Assembly: GCA_018287875.1 (NCBI GenBank)
Contig: JAGVVL010000002.1
Span: 6,758,001 to 6,822,000 of the forward strand
Direction: 5' to 3'
Source: Nigrospora sphaerica
Lineage: Eukaryota; Ascomycota; Sordariomycetes; Amphisphaeriales; Apiosporaceae
DNA: 64,000 bases
The position numbers and the translations under genes were made by a program. The notes under the pieces were generated by a model that searched no databases, was not told the origin of the DNA, and was given only the letters and a program-made list of their open reading frames with translations. Below are positions 11,721-22,828 of this stretch, in pieces; within the stretch, counting starts at the first letter, position 1; every line of letters begins with the position of its first letter.

Positions 11721-14700
11721 GAGCGGAGGAAGATACCCACAGCGAAAGAGAGCATCAAGACGGGACAGGCGGGCAGATAGACAAACCATGCCAAAGTAAT
11801 GAGTTGGTTAGAGCAGCCGCGTGTAGGAATACTACAGATCACATGACTGTGGCACACCAGCAGCACACGGTAGCAAGCCTTGCGTGAGGACTCGTCGTGC
11901 GGGGGACAAGCAGGCCACGACATATCCAGCCTCTCGGTCTAGCGGTGCTCGAGACGATGGCTTGGTGGTTTGCGCTTACGGGGGCGAGCGGTCCTGCTGG
12001 GCATTCGCGTGCACAGACAGGTGAGCACCACACAGCGACCGCTGATGGGCCGCGCCCCATGTCGGCCGACGGTATGGCAGGTCTGCTGGTCCCAGGCGGC
12101 CACGACGGGGTTTGAGGCGGTCCTCGCGCGCCTGCGGCCGGCCCCGTCCTTGAGTGCGCGTGCCAAGCGGGGAAGGGAAGCGGCAGCCGGGATGACACAA
12201 GGCGGGCCGCGCGGGGCTCGAAGGGGAAGACAAGGGGGGGACAACAACAAACAACAACAGGGAGATGGAGAAATCGTTGCCGGCCCCTTCTAACGGAAGG
12301 GAGGGGAGCCAGAGAGTCTCCTCCCTGCCACCACCCGACGTTCCGGGTTCTCCCTTCCGACCTCCTCCTCCTCTCCTCCTCCCCGCTTGGAGAATTCGGG
12401 GCCGGTCTTGAAACGCCCGCAGGTGGTGCGAGCACGTACCGGCAGGTGCTGCCACCCAAACTGAGAGGAAGGGAGGGGGGCGTAGCGTCGGTCCCGGCAT
12501 GGGCCGTCAGCGGCAGCGGCTCGTGTCTTCAGTAGAGCGAACCAGCATGCGCTGAATTTAAGCCCACGTGTCGAGGAAGAGCCGGGAGGGACGGACAGGG
12601 GCGCCGCCGCGCCGCCACGGTTTGCGTGTCGACCGCTCGTCCAACGCGTGAAAAACGACCACGGCCGCACAACCTGCCTCCCTTTGTAGCGGAGGGGAGC
12701 CGGTCACCAGGCAGGCCGGTGTTCCTCTGCTGGACTGGACGAAGCCTGGGGCCCTCGACGAGGCCTACGGCCGAGGCTCGACAGCAGGTCATCGGGGTGG
12801 GAGGCCTTGCTGGGACCGGCTGGGTGGCGTCGTCTCTTGGGCTCCCCAGCTAGGGAGCTGTGAGAGGCAGCCCGTACGACGTGGACCGCATATCGAACCG
12901 CCTGTAGAGGACAGGTGCATCTTTAGCGGTGAACATGCGTCTAACAACAGCAGCGGAAGTGGCTGTAGGTACGACGAGAGCTTCGGCCATGTCACGGATC
13001 TATCCCTGGAAGGGAGGAGGCACCATCCATGTTTATTCCCGCCGAGGAAGCCTGGGAACCCATCGGCACTGACAAAGACGACCCAACTGGGTCGACATGA
13101 TGGGAAACCCAGGCGCCTTCAGATGCCGATTCGCGTGTCCATACGGAGCCGGGGTCTCATCTCGGGGTTGGAGAACGGTCGTATGGGAGTACAGTTCTCA
13201 CGCCATCTGGAATAAGGACGGGCCATCGTTGCAAGGCTCCGGCTCTCCCCCATCTCACCGATCCCCAGGTTGTATATTTCGTCAGGCAAAGCGCCCCCGT
13301 GTTTTGCCGTGGACGCGGAGACAGGCTGCCTGCCAGCAGATGCCGCTTCTTCCGGCTAGGTTGCGTACCGAATGCGTTGTACACCCAACTGACGCGAATG
13401 CATGCATCTGATGGTGGTTGTGGTGGTGATATTGAGCGAGAGCGACGCAGCCTGTGCGCTGCCCACGGCCCCCAAGGCCACCACAGGCGACCACAGTCCT
13501 CGTCTGCAGCTGGACCATTGGCCACCGTCGGCCGTGGGGGCGGGCGAGGTCTTGCCCAGCCGTGAGAGGCAAGCATAAGAGGTGCCCATAAGTACTTGTT
13601 AACTAGAATGCCCGATGAAGCCTCCGCTCCATCCATCCGAACCAGTGAAGCGTTGGCCTGGCGCTTTCGACGTCCCCTCTACTGGCCTACACACTCAGGC
13701 AGATAGGCCAGCAGAGGAGGCTGGCCCGGCCCGGCAGAATGCCCAATGCCCTCATCGCAGGCTGCAATGGACACGGTGCGGCAGACTACAGTGGCAGGCC
13801 CCCACCACATCAGACCGCCAGTTCCACGGCATACGCAGAGCAGAGCAGTGGCTCAAGGCGCCCCTCGTGACAGTTCGAGAGCAAGTCTGGTCTGACAGCC
13901 GCTGCTGACCTGTAGGTGTTTGGCCATGGCTGCCCCTTTTGGAGTCCGTAGCGGAAGTTGGTTTGGAAGGTATGGGTGGTTGCCGTGACCCAGGTGTTCG
14001 GTTCGCCGGTCTGTTAGCCCCGCGGCGAGAAAAAAGTCCGAATCGGATGTGCCACCTTTCGCCATACCGAGTGTAGGCTCATGTACTGATGGGCCGATTG
14101 ACCGAGTACCTGTCCGGAGTGGTGCTGGTCGCTTTATTTGCACCCCCGCCTTTCCGGGGAGACTGCCCCTGTCACGGGCCTGACAGCAAAAACGAAATGG
14201 AGTACATATAGAATCATAGTGGACTGTATGGCCCTCAATGTACATCGTGTTGTTTTTGGCTGTCTGACCCATCATATTCTGTGTATGTTTGATGTAACGG
14301 CCGCCACGCGCGGGGTGGGAGCGGCCCCGGGGGGAGGTGGGGGCGGTGGTTGAACCCAGTATACATGTCTGAAATACTGTGTATGTGATAATACTATGCC
14401 TTGCCAGGTCTCTACGGGGGGCCAAGGGGACAGCACAAACACCCATATATACCAGGCCGTCCATTTGGCTTATGCGCTGCAAGGAAACTGGGGGGGCGCT
14501 CTCCGCACGACTGGGCCAGGTCGAGGCCGCCGGTCTGCTTCAGGGATTCGGTGCGGAGATGGACCAGCTCGGTTGCCCAACGAGAGATCTTCCCATGAGA
14601 GGGGAGGGGGCGACGGCGGCGACGGCGGCGAAGATGTTGGCCATGAAAGCCGTCACGACTCTCCCTCCTTCCCTCCCTCCCTCTCTTTCTTTAACCTCTC

Positions 14701-15744
14701 TCTAACCTCACGGGGGTGGGAGGCGTAACGTGACGATCAGTATCGCCTTAGGTAAGCTCGACCAGGTCTGGGGGGGGAATCGGTGCCCCAGTCCTGCGCG
14801 TCCCTGAACCGGTCAGCTGGTCCGTGGCTTACTCTTCCGTACCACCGGCGTCTGTACGACGGCTCAGCAGCGGAAGATCCAAGCGGCTGGGTTGCTCCTC
14901 ATCTTTGTAGCACCAATTGGGCTCGTCGGCTACAGGTCAGATCCCAAGCACCACCCCTCTCCCCTGCGATGCAGCGGTCCAAGAGTTGGTATTGGCGGTC
15001 TCTGCTCACGCTCCCCGCTGGCATGGCGAATTTGTTGGGTGCATCAGGCTTGCATGGAACAGGCAACGCCGAACTAGATAAGGCAGTTTGCTTCTTGTCT
15101 GCACCACAGGTGGGACTAGCAACATATGTTGCCAGTTGTCTTTCTGCACCCAGAGACAAAACTACCCATGTTCCGGCGGGCTGGTATCCCCCCTCGTGGC
15201 TCCATTGTCCCGAACCCGCGACCGGAGCCTGTCCAACGCGCTATGCCGTGATAGGCCCAGGCTGCTTTCGTACTACCGCCTGCCGAAAGTCAAGCGAGAC
15301 CTCCGTGACGCCCCGATGGCTGTGCGATGCAAGGTCCTATAGAACGTTCCACCGACTTGAGCTGAACTGCATATGTACATGTTAATGCGAAACCGACCAC
15401 TCGGCCCAACCCCATGCGTCCACTGGACGAAGGGACGGATTCTGCTTAGTGTATACGCAGACGGCTGGCGGTATGCGGCCGGCTAGGCTCTGGCTGCACC
15501 CACACCTCTCCCGTAGCTGGCTTAACCATACGAGTCTGGTAACCGTGTGTAAGAGGACCGCGGCCGTCAGACAAGCATGGATTTATCAGCTGTGATCCCT
15601 CGTCCCATGCAGACGTGACATAGCGCGCTCCAGAAGTTGTCGTCCCCTCCGAGTGCGAGCAAGCAACACACTGTCACCGTTTGTCGCTGTATCATCCACG
15701 GCGCAGGAATACCATCCCGAAAGCTCGCATGACACCGCGGTCAA
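11721..15744. other. Long intergenic spacer (4.0 kb)
   Basis: No frame has family resemblance or consistent splice-linked coding. The composition is mixed, with a (GACGGC)n-like patch near 14611-14632 and a pyrimidine-rich CCTTCCCTCC run near 14664-14700. It may hold untranslated ends, regulatory DNA or an unannotated non-coding transcript, but nothing can be supported from sequence alone. Confidence 0.55.
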
Positions 15745-17313
15745 ATGGACGAGTAGGTGCTCGCTGGCCGCACGGGGATCGGTGCCCGGCGTCCAGCTAT
15801 TAATTGTGTTTTCCAGGGCAGAAGTCGAACACCCTCCAGAGGATTACTTCTTCCGGGTCGTCCACCATGGCCGAGAATACCATCAGTTGTCACTTCTCTC
15901 CAACACGTACTTGGTACCGGTCGATGAGGTGCGTTACGTTGCCCGCCTTAAGTTTCCGACGGTTTGCTGACTTGAATTGGCAAACAGATTGAGAATGAGC
16001 GACTGCAAATTGCGCATTTCATGTTCAGCGTCGTGTTTGAGAACAGACTCGTGTTCCCCGAAATCCGGCCCACGGGGAAGGTCCTGGACTGCGGCACCGG
16101 GACGGCCAACTGGGCTCTGGCCGTTGCCCTCAAGTATCCTCAGAGCCAGGTCAGTCGCTAGTTGTGGTGACGAGGTTCCATAGACCCAAGTGGCGACGAG
16201 CCCACGTGTTCCGATTGCTGATAGAAACGGCTACTTCAGGTATACGGCATCGATGTAAGCACCGAAATGATGCCGGAGCTTTATCCCGGTAACCTGCGTC
16301 TTGAACAGGGTAACCTCAACGAAGGGTGAGTGGATAGGCGATGACGGCAACCCGTATATTGTTCTGATACAGGTCTCGAAGACTGGCCTACCGCGACAAC
16401 TCCTTCGAGCTCGTGCACAGCAGGCTCGTCGCGGGTGGAATAGACAGATGCCGGTGGCCAAGGTACCTACGCGAGATATACCGCGTCCTTGCTCCCGGAG
16501 GTTGGTGCCAGATGGTGGAGATCTGCTTCAAGGCACGGTCAGAAGGGGGGCAGTTGACTGAAGGTCAGTCATCGGTCCTGGGTGACTTCAGCAAAGCACA
16601 TTGAATGGCTGATGGTCTTCTTCCCCACCCTACAGAACATGCGCTCACCCACTGGTCGAGGACCTACCTAGAGGCCATGGAGGATGCGGGCAAAAATCCT
16701 CGGGCAGGGCCGAAATTGAAAGAATGGATGGACGCCGCCGGGTTTTCTCGGACCGAGATGGAGGTGATCAAGCTGCCCACTTGTGGGTGGTCTGCCAGTA
16801 GGTGTCGAAGACTGCTTGCCTTCGGATGCCAAGTGCTGACGCCGAGTATCTAGATGAGAAGGATTTCAACATTGGTTGCGCGAACCAGGAGAACGTCCAA
16901 AGACTGTTGTCTTCGCTTGCGCTCTACCCGTTCACAACCTTCCAAGGGTGAGCCGATGCTTAGGCCATGTTTCTCGCCACTACCTCTTTCTTTTCCGCCA
17001 TCGTGCCGTACGGAGCTGATACCAAAGGCTAGAATGTCCATCAACGATTTTCACGTTCTGGTAGCCCAAGCTCGCCACGAAGCAACGTCGATAGGCCTCA
17101 AGGTGAGTAGACCAGCGCTTATGAGGGCGGCAGCTTGTTCGTCGTCAGACTAACGTGGAGATGCTGAAATCAAAGCCGTACTTTATAGCGTAAGTAGTTC
17201 CGGTCCCCGATTCCTGGTGAACCAAAGTGCCAGACACTATCCATCGGTGTGAGGGGCTAACGTGGTTGGTCGTTCAAAGGTATGTGGCTGTTGGGCGGAA
17301 ACCTCGCCGCTGA
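15745..17313 (+). CDS. SAM-dependent methyltransferase, LaeA/UMTA type, nine introns
   Basis: Ten exons: 15745-15752, 15817-15928, 15988-16149, 16240-16325, 16373-16563, 16636-16797, 16854-16947, 17033-17102, 17176-17189 and 17280-17313, total 933 bases, 310 residues. The first exon is only 8 bases (ATG GAC GA) and the ninth 14. The N-terminal GREYHQL and DEIENERLQIAHFMF stretches are typical of fungal UMTA/LaeA-like enzymes. Class I Rossmann motif I is VLDCGTGTANW near residue 91, followed by GIDVSTEMMP; motif-IV/V regions read LVHSRLVAGG and REIYRVLAPGGW. The C-terminus ends in YVAVGRKP, as usual for the family. The length is complete or slightly short. The substrate is unknown; relatives act in secondary metabolism or as LaeA-like regulators, but no biosynthetic genes flank it. 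Nearby splice sites could shift exon ends slightly. Confidence 0.85.
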
Positions 17314-18489
17314 GGCAAGGCATATGAGTCGGCTCAAGCCAGGAAGATACCCCAGGTAGTGCAGAATTGTGCACCGTGGGGAGCCCGGACAAACGCGTAC
17401 GAATATGCTCCCCTGCGCTGGGATGGGATGAAGTCGGAGGTTTGGAGCGGGAAGAATACCCAGATTTAAAACAGCCCACGGCCTAGAGCGGCTGGCGTAG
17501 TTTCCAGTCACTCAACCACTTGAACCTGCGATAGAGTCCTGCGCCGTTCCTTCCGTTCCGCCTTTGATACAATAATGGCACCGGCCCGTTCGAGCTCGTT
17601 CGTCTATGTGCGTACCGATGTACCCATTTACCTAAGAAGGTAAGTAGGTTCAACAGGCCATCCCTATGGTACTTCTTAGGTAATGAAGTAGGTTTCTAAG
17701 CTGCGTGGAAGTATCCGAAGTCCAGTACAAGAGTGAACTTATGGCTGCAAGGTAGCCAATTGGGGGTGAGCTACTTTGAGTACCTCAAAATGGGCGACAA
17801 ATGACCCAACTACGCCTAGTACGCATACATCAACATGAACCGGCAAGACGCCTGTCAGCCTAACCGCCCGCAATACGCACCAGCCGTTGGCAGGGGAACT
17901 CTGCTGAATTGCATGACCTGTTACCGTCTGAAGTGGCAACCAGGAGTATCGCAGGTTGCCCGTCTGGGGAGGCACTGTGCCCGCTGTGGAGGCCAAAAGT
18001 GGTTGCTGTCGTCTCAGATCGGGGGAGGGGGGTGGAATCCTCTCGCAATGGAGGCCGACGACCTAATACAGACGCCGTACTGTGGCCTTGCCACCTTCCG
18101 CACTAACCACCGCCTCGAACCCGAATAGTAATCGATCCATCGAGCCATCCTGGACCACGGGCCGTTCAGGGGAGGGTGGATGGGATGGGAGGCGGCGTTC
18201 TAAGCTTGTTTGGTGGGCCTGTCCAATAGCGAGCGAAGCGTCGTAGAGAGTAGAAAAGCCCGATTGGCCAATGGCAGAGCTTACGTCGTTGTGCTTTTCC
18301 CATCCAGCCCAAACCCGCGGGACCGAGAGATCACCAACTGGAAGGTGATATAGATTCCTACCTCGTATCTCGTGCCACGACACCTTCTCCTTACGTCCGC
18401 CCTGACCCACCGGTACGCCGCCGACAAACCCCGGCCCAAGGCGTTGATAGCCAGTCCACCACCGCCCCTCAGCCCGACACGAACCGACC
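17314..18489. other. Intergenic spacer between methyltransferase and AIM41
   Basis: No supported gene. It contains the inverted repeat listed separately and then the AIM41 promoter and leader. Confidence 0.6.
17628..17683. repeat. Perfect 12-bp inverted repeat with 32-bp loop
   Basis: TTACCTAAGAAG at 17628-17639 is the exact reverse complement of CTTCTTAGGTAA at 17672-17683. A single strand could form a 12-bp stem with a 32-base loop. It lies about 315 bp past the methyltransferase stop and about 800 bp before AIM41. A terminator-like RNA hairpin, a regulator site or a remnant of a small palindromic element are all possible. Confidence 0.7.
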
Positions 18490-19086
18490 ATGGCATCCCC
18501 CCTCTACAAGCGGCTGCCCTCGGGCCTCATGCGCGCGCGCCTCGCCGTGCCGGCGCCGCGCACCCCCCCAATGCGACTCTACTCTTCGGACTCAGCGCCG
18601 CCGCCGCCGCCCCTGCTGCAGAAGATCCGGGGCGATCTGAAAGCGGCCATGCGGGCCAAGGAGGCCACGCGCCTGGGCGTGCTGCGCTCGGTCTTGTCCG
18701 CCACCCTCAACGCCTCCAAGACAGCGAACCCCATCAACACGGACGCCCAGCTCGTTGCCCTGCTGCGCAAGATGGTACGCGCCTCACAAGACGCCGCCGA
18801 GGAGTTTCGGGGCGCCGGCCGCGGCGACCTGGAGCAGAAGGAGCAAGAACAGATCAAAATCCTCGACGACTACGTCGCCGGTAGCGGCGTGCAGGACGTT
18901 AGCGCCGACGACTTGCGCCTCATCGCCGCTGGCGTCGTGACGGCCATGACGAGCGAGGGTGAGGTGCAAGGCCAGGCGAAGATGGGCGATGTCATGAAGA
19001 AGCTGCTGGCACCTGGTGGCCCCCTGGAGGGAAAGAGCGTGGAAAAGGCCGAGCTGGCCAAGGTCGTCAAAGAGGTGCTGGGATGA
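18490..19086 (+). CDS. AIM41: AIM41, mitochondrial YqeY/GatB-like protein
   Basis: Single exon of 198 residues. Residues 1-40 are Arg/Pro rich with few acidic residues and end near RLYSSDSAPPPP, a good mitochondrial presequence. From residue ~42 the sequence matches the YqeY/GatB C-terminal-like fold: LLQKIRGDLKAAMRAKEATR, LRSVLSATLNA, QLVALLRKMVRASQDAAEEF, then the AKMGDVMKKL and ELAKVVKEVL ends. YqeY domains resemble the tRNA-binding tail of GatB amidotransferase. The yeast gene is known from altered mitochondrial inheritance; the biochemical role is not settled. It is convergent with MCH1, with 234 bp between stop codons. Confidence 0.95.
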   Translation: MASPLYKRLPSGLMRARLAVPAPRTPPMRLYSSDSAPPPPPLLQKIRGDLKAAMRAKEATRLGVLRSVLSATLNASKTANPINTDAQLVALLRKMVRASQDAAEEFRGAGRGDLEQKEQEQIKILDDYVAGSGVQDVSADDLRLIAAGVVTAMTSEGEVQGQAKMGDVMKKLLAPGGPLEGKSVEKAELAKVVKEVLG

Positions 19087-19320
19087 ACGGCCCGCCCCTC
19101 CCACGAGGAACACACGGGCTGGTAAACTGTACACTATGTACGTACTTGTACGATAGAAAACTTGTGTACAAATGAGTGACTAGCCGTGCTGTACGCAACG
19201 GCGAAAAAAGGCCTCGGCGGCATGTCTATGATCTCGCTGCCCGTCTGTTCTATCAACTCTACCGGCGCCGCAAGCGGATTTCTAAGCCCGTCTTCTATGT
19301 GGGGAGCACTCCCCAGACCA

Positions 19321-21228
19321 TCAGTCCACCAACCTGGACTTGCTCTCCAGTAGCCTCGTTTGCCTCTGGTGCCAAATCACCCACATGGTGGTGAAGAAGC
19401 CTATCACGCAAGAAAACAAGGTGACCAAATAGGCAGACCGGTAGCACTCGATCCCGTCGGTGCACGTCCTGCTGCCGTCTGGTCCCACGACGGAGTGCGC
19501 ATCATACACGGCACCATAAAACAGATTAAACACGTTGCTGCTCACAACCGGCGACAGCGTCATGAAGCCCCAGTTCTGGCTGAGGCCGTGAATACCGAAC
19601 GACTCGGCCACGATGGATGGAAAGACGCCGAAAAGAAAACCATACCCGAGGCCGCTGAAGCCCGATACGAGGCCAAGCATGTTGGGGTTGATGACGCTGA
19701 GTGCGCACAGCTGTGCTAGGGCAAAGATGCCGCTCGCGACGACAAGGCACCAAACACGACTGGCATGCAGGACTTTGACAAGAAAGTCGGAGCCCATCCC
19801 TGGAGGCGTGTCAGTGGAGAGGAAAAGGCGCCACGGATGCAGTCTGCCAAGCAACGTACCACTAAGAAGTCTCCCCGCAAAGCTGCCCAATGAGAGAATC
19901 GAGACGTGCAACTGCTGGCGCAGCACGAGCGTCTTGTCGTCGATGGAATCGTCGTAGTGCTTCCAAAGAGCCGCTGCGTCGTTGCCGATGTTGCTGTACA
20001 CGAGTCAGCACTGCCGCGCCGAACCGGGGTCGAGGGCCGCCAGGCGCTTACTTGATGGTCATGAGGCCGATGCCGGAGAGGATGGCCATGACGACCCATA
20101 ACTGCCAGAACTCCAAGTTCCTGAGCAGGTCCCATCCACGAATATCTACACGATGAGAACGATCCATATCAACACTGCTCTGCACTAGCACCTCGCCCGG
20201 CAGTGATGAAGCCCTGGAAGACCTGGAAATGAGAGACGCCGCCTCGTCCAGCTCGTCGGGGGCCTCGCCCTGGGCCCCCACCCCCTCCAGGGGGGTGATG
20301 GCCTCGGTGTCAACCGCTAGGTTGGTGGGGGGCTCGGAGTTTCCAGGCACCTGGTCGTGGTCCGAGGTAGCACCCTCATGAATCGTGGTGGCAGTGGATG
20401 ACATACCAGGTTCTACGGGGCTCGCATGGCCCCCAGTGCGGTGGCCTTTGGGCTCATTCGAGGCGGTACGGTGCAGTCCTTGCGAGTCGTACGGCTGGCC
20501 GTCGGTCGCCTGCACCGCGTGATAGTGCGTGTGCGAATGCCCGTGCGGATAAACGCGCAGGAAGAAGAAACCAAGGAGTGTCATGGTGAAGGTACCATAG
20601 GCTAACAGCTCAAGGAACTTACTCGGGTCACCGGGAAAGAAGATGGACCCGACCAAGGCGAAAAAAAAGGCACTCAAGCCAAAGGCGGCGAGCGGAAAAG
20701 CCGTGGCGGTACCGCGGTGGTGCGGCCAGTTCAGGGCCGACGTCTTCACGGCGGCCGCGAAGGCCAGGCAACCGCCCAGACCGGTCAAGTAGGAGAAGAA
20801 GCACAGGAACGGCACGGAGCCGTGGCCGGCATCGTAGGCCTTGTGGAGCGGCCAGTACCCAACCCCCAGCAGGACGCTCCCGATCACGACGGCGGAACGA
20901 GGTCCCCGGCTGTCGACCAGCATTCCGACGGGGACGCCCATCGAGTACATGCCCAAATTCCCGGCCAGCCCAATGAGGTTGCTTTCGGTTGCGGACAGGA
21001 GCAGTCGGTCGGCAAACTGGGGCGCCCAGGCCGAGTAGACATACTGTCGGCGCAGCGCATTTAGCAAGCTGCCACGTCGCAAAAGATGAGAGATAGAGGG
21101 GGAGCGCCGCCGGACGGCTGCAGGGTAGCAGCGGCGGGACTTACGTTGGTGCCACAGGCCAGACTGATCATGGTGGCCGACACGCTCGACGCGATGCGCG
21201 CATTGCGGAGCTGGGTCTCCAGCACCAT
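19321..21228 (-). CDS. MCH1: MCH1-like major facilitator transporter
   Basis: Exons (transcript order) 21228-21145, 21043-20052, 19993-19860 and 19799-19321, 562 residues. Introns are 101, 58 and 60 bp. The last intron is a multiple of three without a stop, so the frame also reads through it; splicing is preferred because it restores LLSG-MGSDFLV, as in relatives. The N-terminal half carries the nodulin-like/MFS signature (YVYSAWAPQFADRL, GMYSMGVPVGMLVDSRGPR, a Gly-rich FFSYLTGLGGC helix). A long polar loop of ~150 residues with a His-rich HGHSHTHYH patch separates the two six-helix halves, and GFSGLGYGFLFGVFPS lies in the second half. It is named after yeast MCH1, a monocarboxylate-permease-like vacuolar membrane protein whose substrate is not established. 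Confidence 0.88.
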
Positions 21229-22828
21229 GGTGAATATGTTGCGAGATAGCGGTGGTTGCGATATCGGGTTGGCTGCGCGGGCTCAGGGGATCATGCGAAG
21301 GACCGACGGTAGCGTGTTCTCGACTCACGACGCAACCATCGGGGTGCGAGCGGGAGAGGTGAAGGGGAAGGGAATCCAAGCAGACGAGAACGAAAAAACA
21401 AAGAAGAGAAGAGCGAGAGTTCCGTAGCGAGATAGAGAAGGTGCAAGCCGAAGGAGAATCGGCGGTAGGGAGTGGTTTAATGGGAGCTTATCTCTCTCGA
21501 CCGCCATCGGGGCGTCTCCAGCCAACGGGCGAGCAGTAGGCTATGTATGTAACTGTAGGCACCTACTCCATATGGGAAGGTACACAATTCCATGCACATT
21601 ACCCTGCGCTACTGCCCCTGTCGCTAGTTAGACTGCTTACCTAGACGCGTCAGGGACGGCAAGCGGCAACGCTCCCCTTCCACAATGGGCCGTGTAGCGG
21701 GGGATGGACCGGGTAGGCGGTTCCCATAAAGCCAAGACCCGTCTCGTATGGCATTACGTACCAGGTCGCGTCGTCGTCGTTTCCAAGTCGTACTATCGTG
21801 ACGCCCTTTACATAACTGGTAGCCGCCTCTGGACCGGTGCAGAGCCACGAGTCGTGAGGTTGTACGTAAACCCTGCATTTCGGAACAGTGACTGTGCCTT
21901 GGGTTTACATAATTTCTCCAATGCACGAGCCGGCGGCCCAAGCCACGCCGTCCGGCCGGCCAACCCGGGCCTGCATCTTTCGGCGAACATGGGGCGGGCA
22001 ATACGTGGGCAGAATGAATGTGATGTGAGTACATCCGCGGATGATGGAGCCGGTCTAGAACTTAACAACCAAAAACTAGAAGCATCCGGTGTTGCGAGGC
22101 CCTGTGGACACGGTTGAATGCCTCCTGATCAAACGGGCCCGGGCAAGCAGAGGTACCCAACTACATAGTTGTACCCCAAGCACAGCGCCTGGGGTCGGAG
22201 CATTGTAAAGTGCACGATGCTACACCCCAAAGCGGGTATGGGGGCCTATTTTCATCCACATCTACCGAGACAAGCGCCCATTCCAGTTCATTAGTAACTC
22301 CGACGCAAATGCGAATGAAGCACTCTGTTGGCAGGTATTGACTGATTATGTCTTACTTACCTCGGTACCTCTGCAGATGCCCCTTGGAACAACCCTTACT
22401 CTTCTACACACCGCATGCATCCGTAGGTACTTCATGATGCTCTAAACCCCCACGTGTGGGATCCATCTCCGTCTTGGTTCCGCTGGGCGGAATCTAGTTG
22501 TAATGTGAGCGTTTACCAGGTGCGTCGTCGGGCAGTCGTTAGGTCCCGCCTTTGCAGGCTCGGCCAGGATTTAACTGGAGGCGCAGGTGACTTGCATCAA
22601 TCAGAGTCGGGACGGGGCCCGGGGGGGTGAGGGTTCCATGGCGCCTCCAACAAATCCGCCCACGCCCCTTGTGTCTCCCCAATTCTTGTCTCGGTCACGT
22701 CACTTTCACACTCGCCCATCGTCAACCTCCACATCGAAACCCGCCTCCGCGTGCTGTGCGCCCGCGACAACCCATTTTCCATCGTCTACCTGCCGTCGCG
22801 CATCTCTTACCGGCTGCGCGGCGCAACC
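21229..22828. promoter_or_regulatory. Divergent intergenic region MCH1 / TMS1
   Basis: 1.6 kb between two start codons facing away from each other; it must hold both promoters. A CT-rich stretch lies just before the TMS1 ATG. I see no further gene. Specific factor sites are not assigned. Confidence 0.5.

Noticed and set aside
11839..12500. Overlapping minus-strand frames of 174-206 residues after LSB6
   Set aside because: Pro/Arg/Ser-rich GC-driven frames overlapping each other in different phases, with no conserved motif.
12540..12600. Possible rDNA-like words (GCTGAATTTAAGC)
   Set aside because: Only a short chance match to the 28S 5-prime region; flanking sequence does not match rRNA.
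21229..21379. N-terminal extension of the MCH1 frame from a TTG at 21379
   Set aside because: It reads through a good GT-AG intron in the wrong frame; the spliced start at ATG 21228 gives a proper transporter N-terminus.
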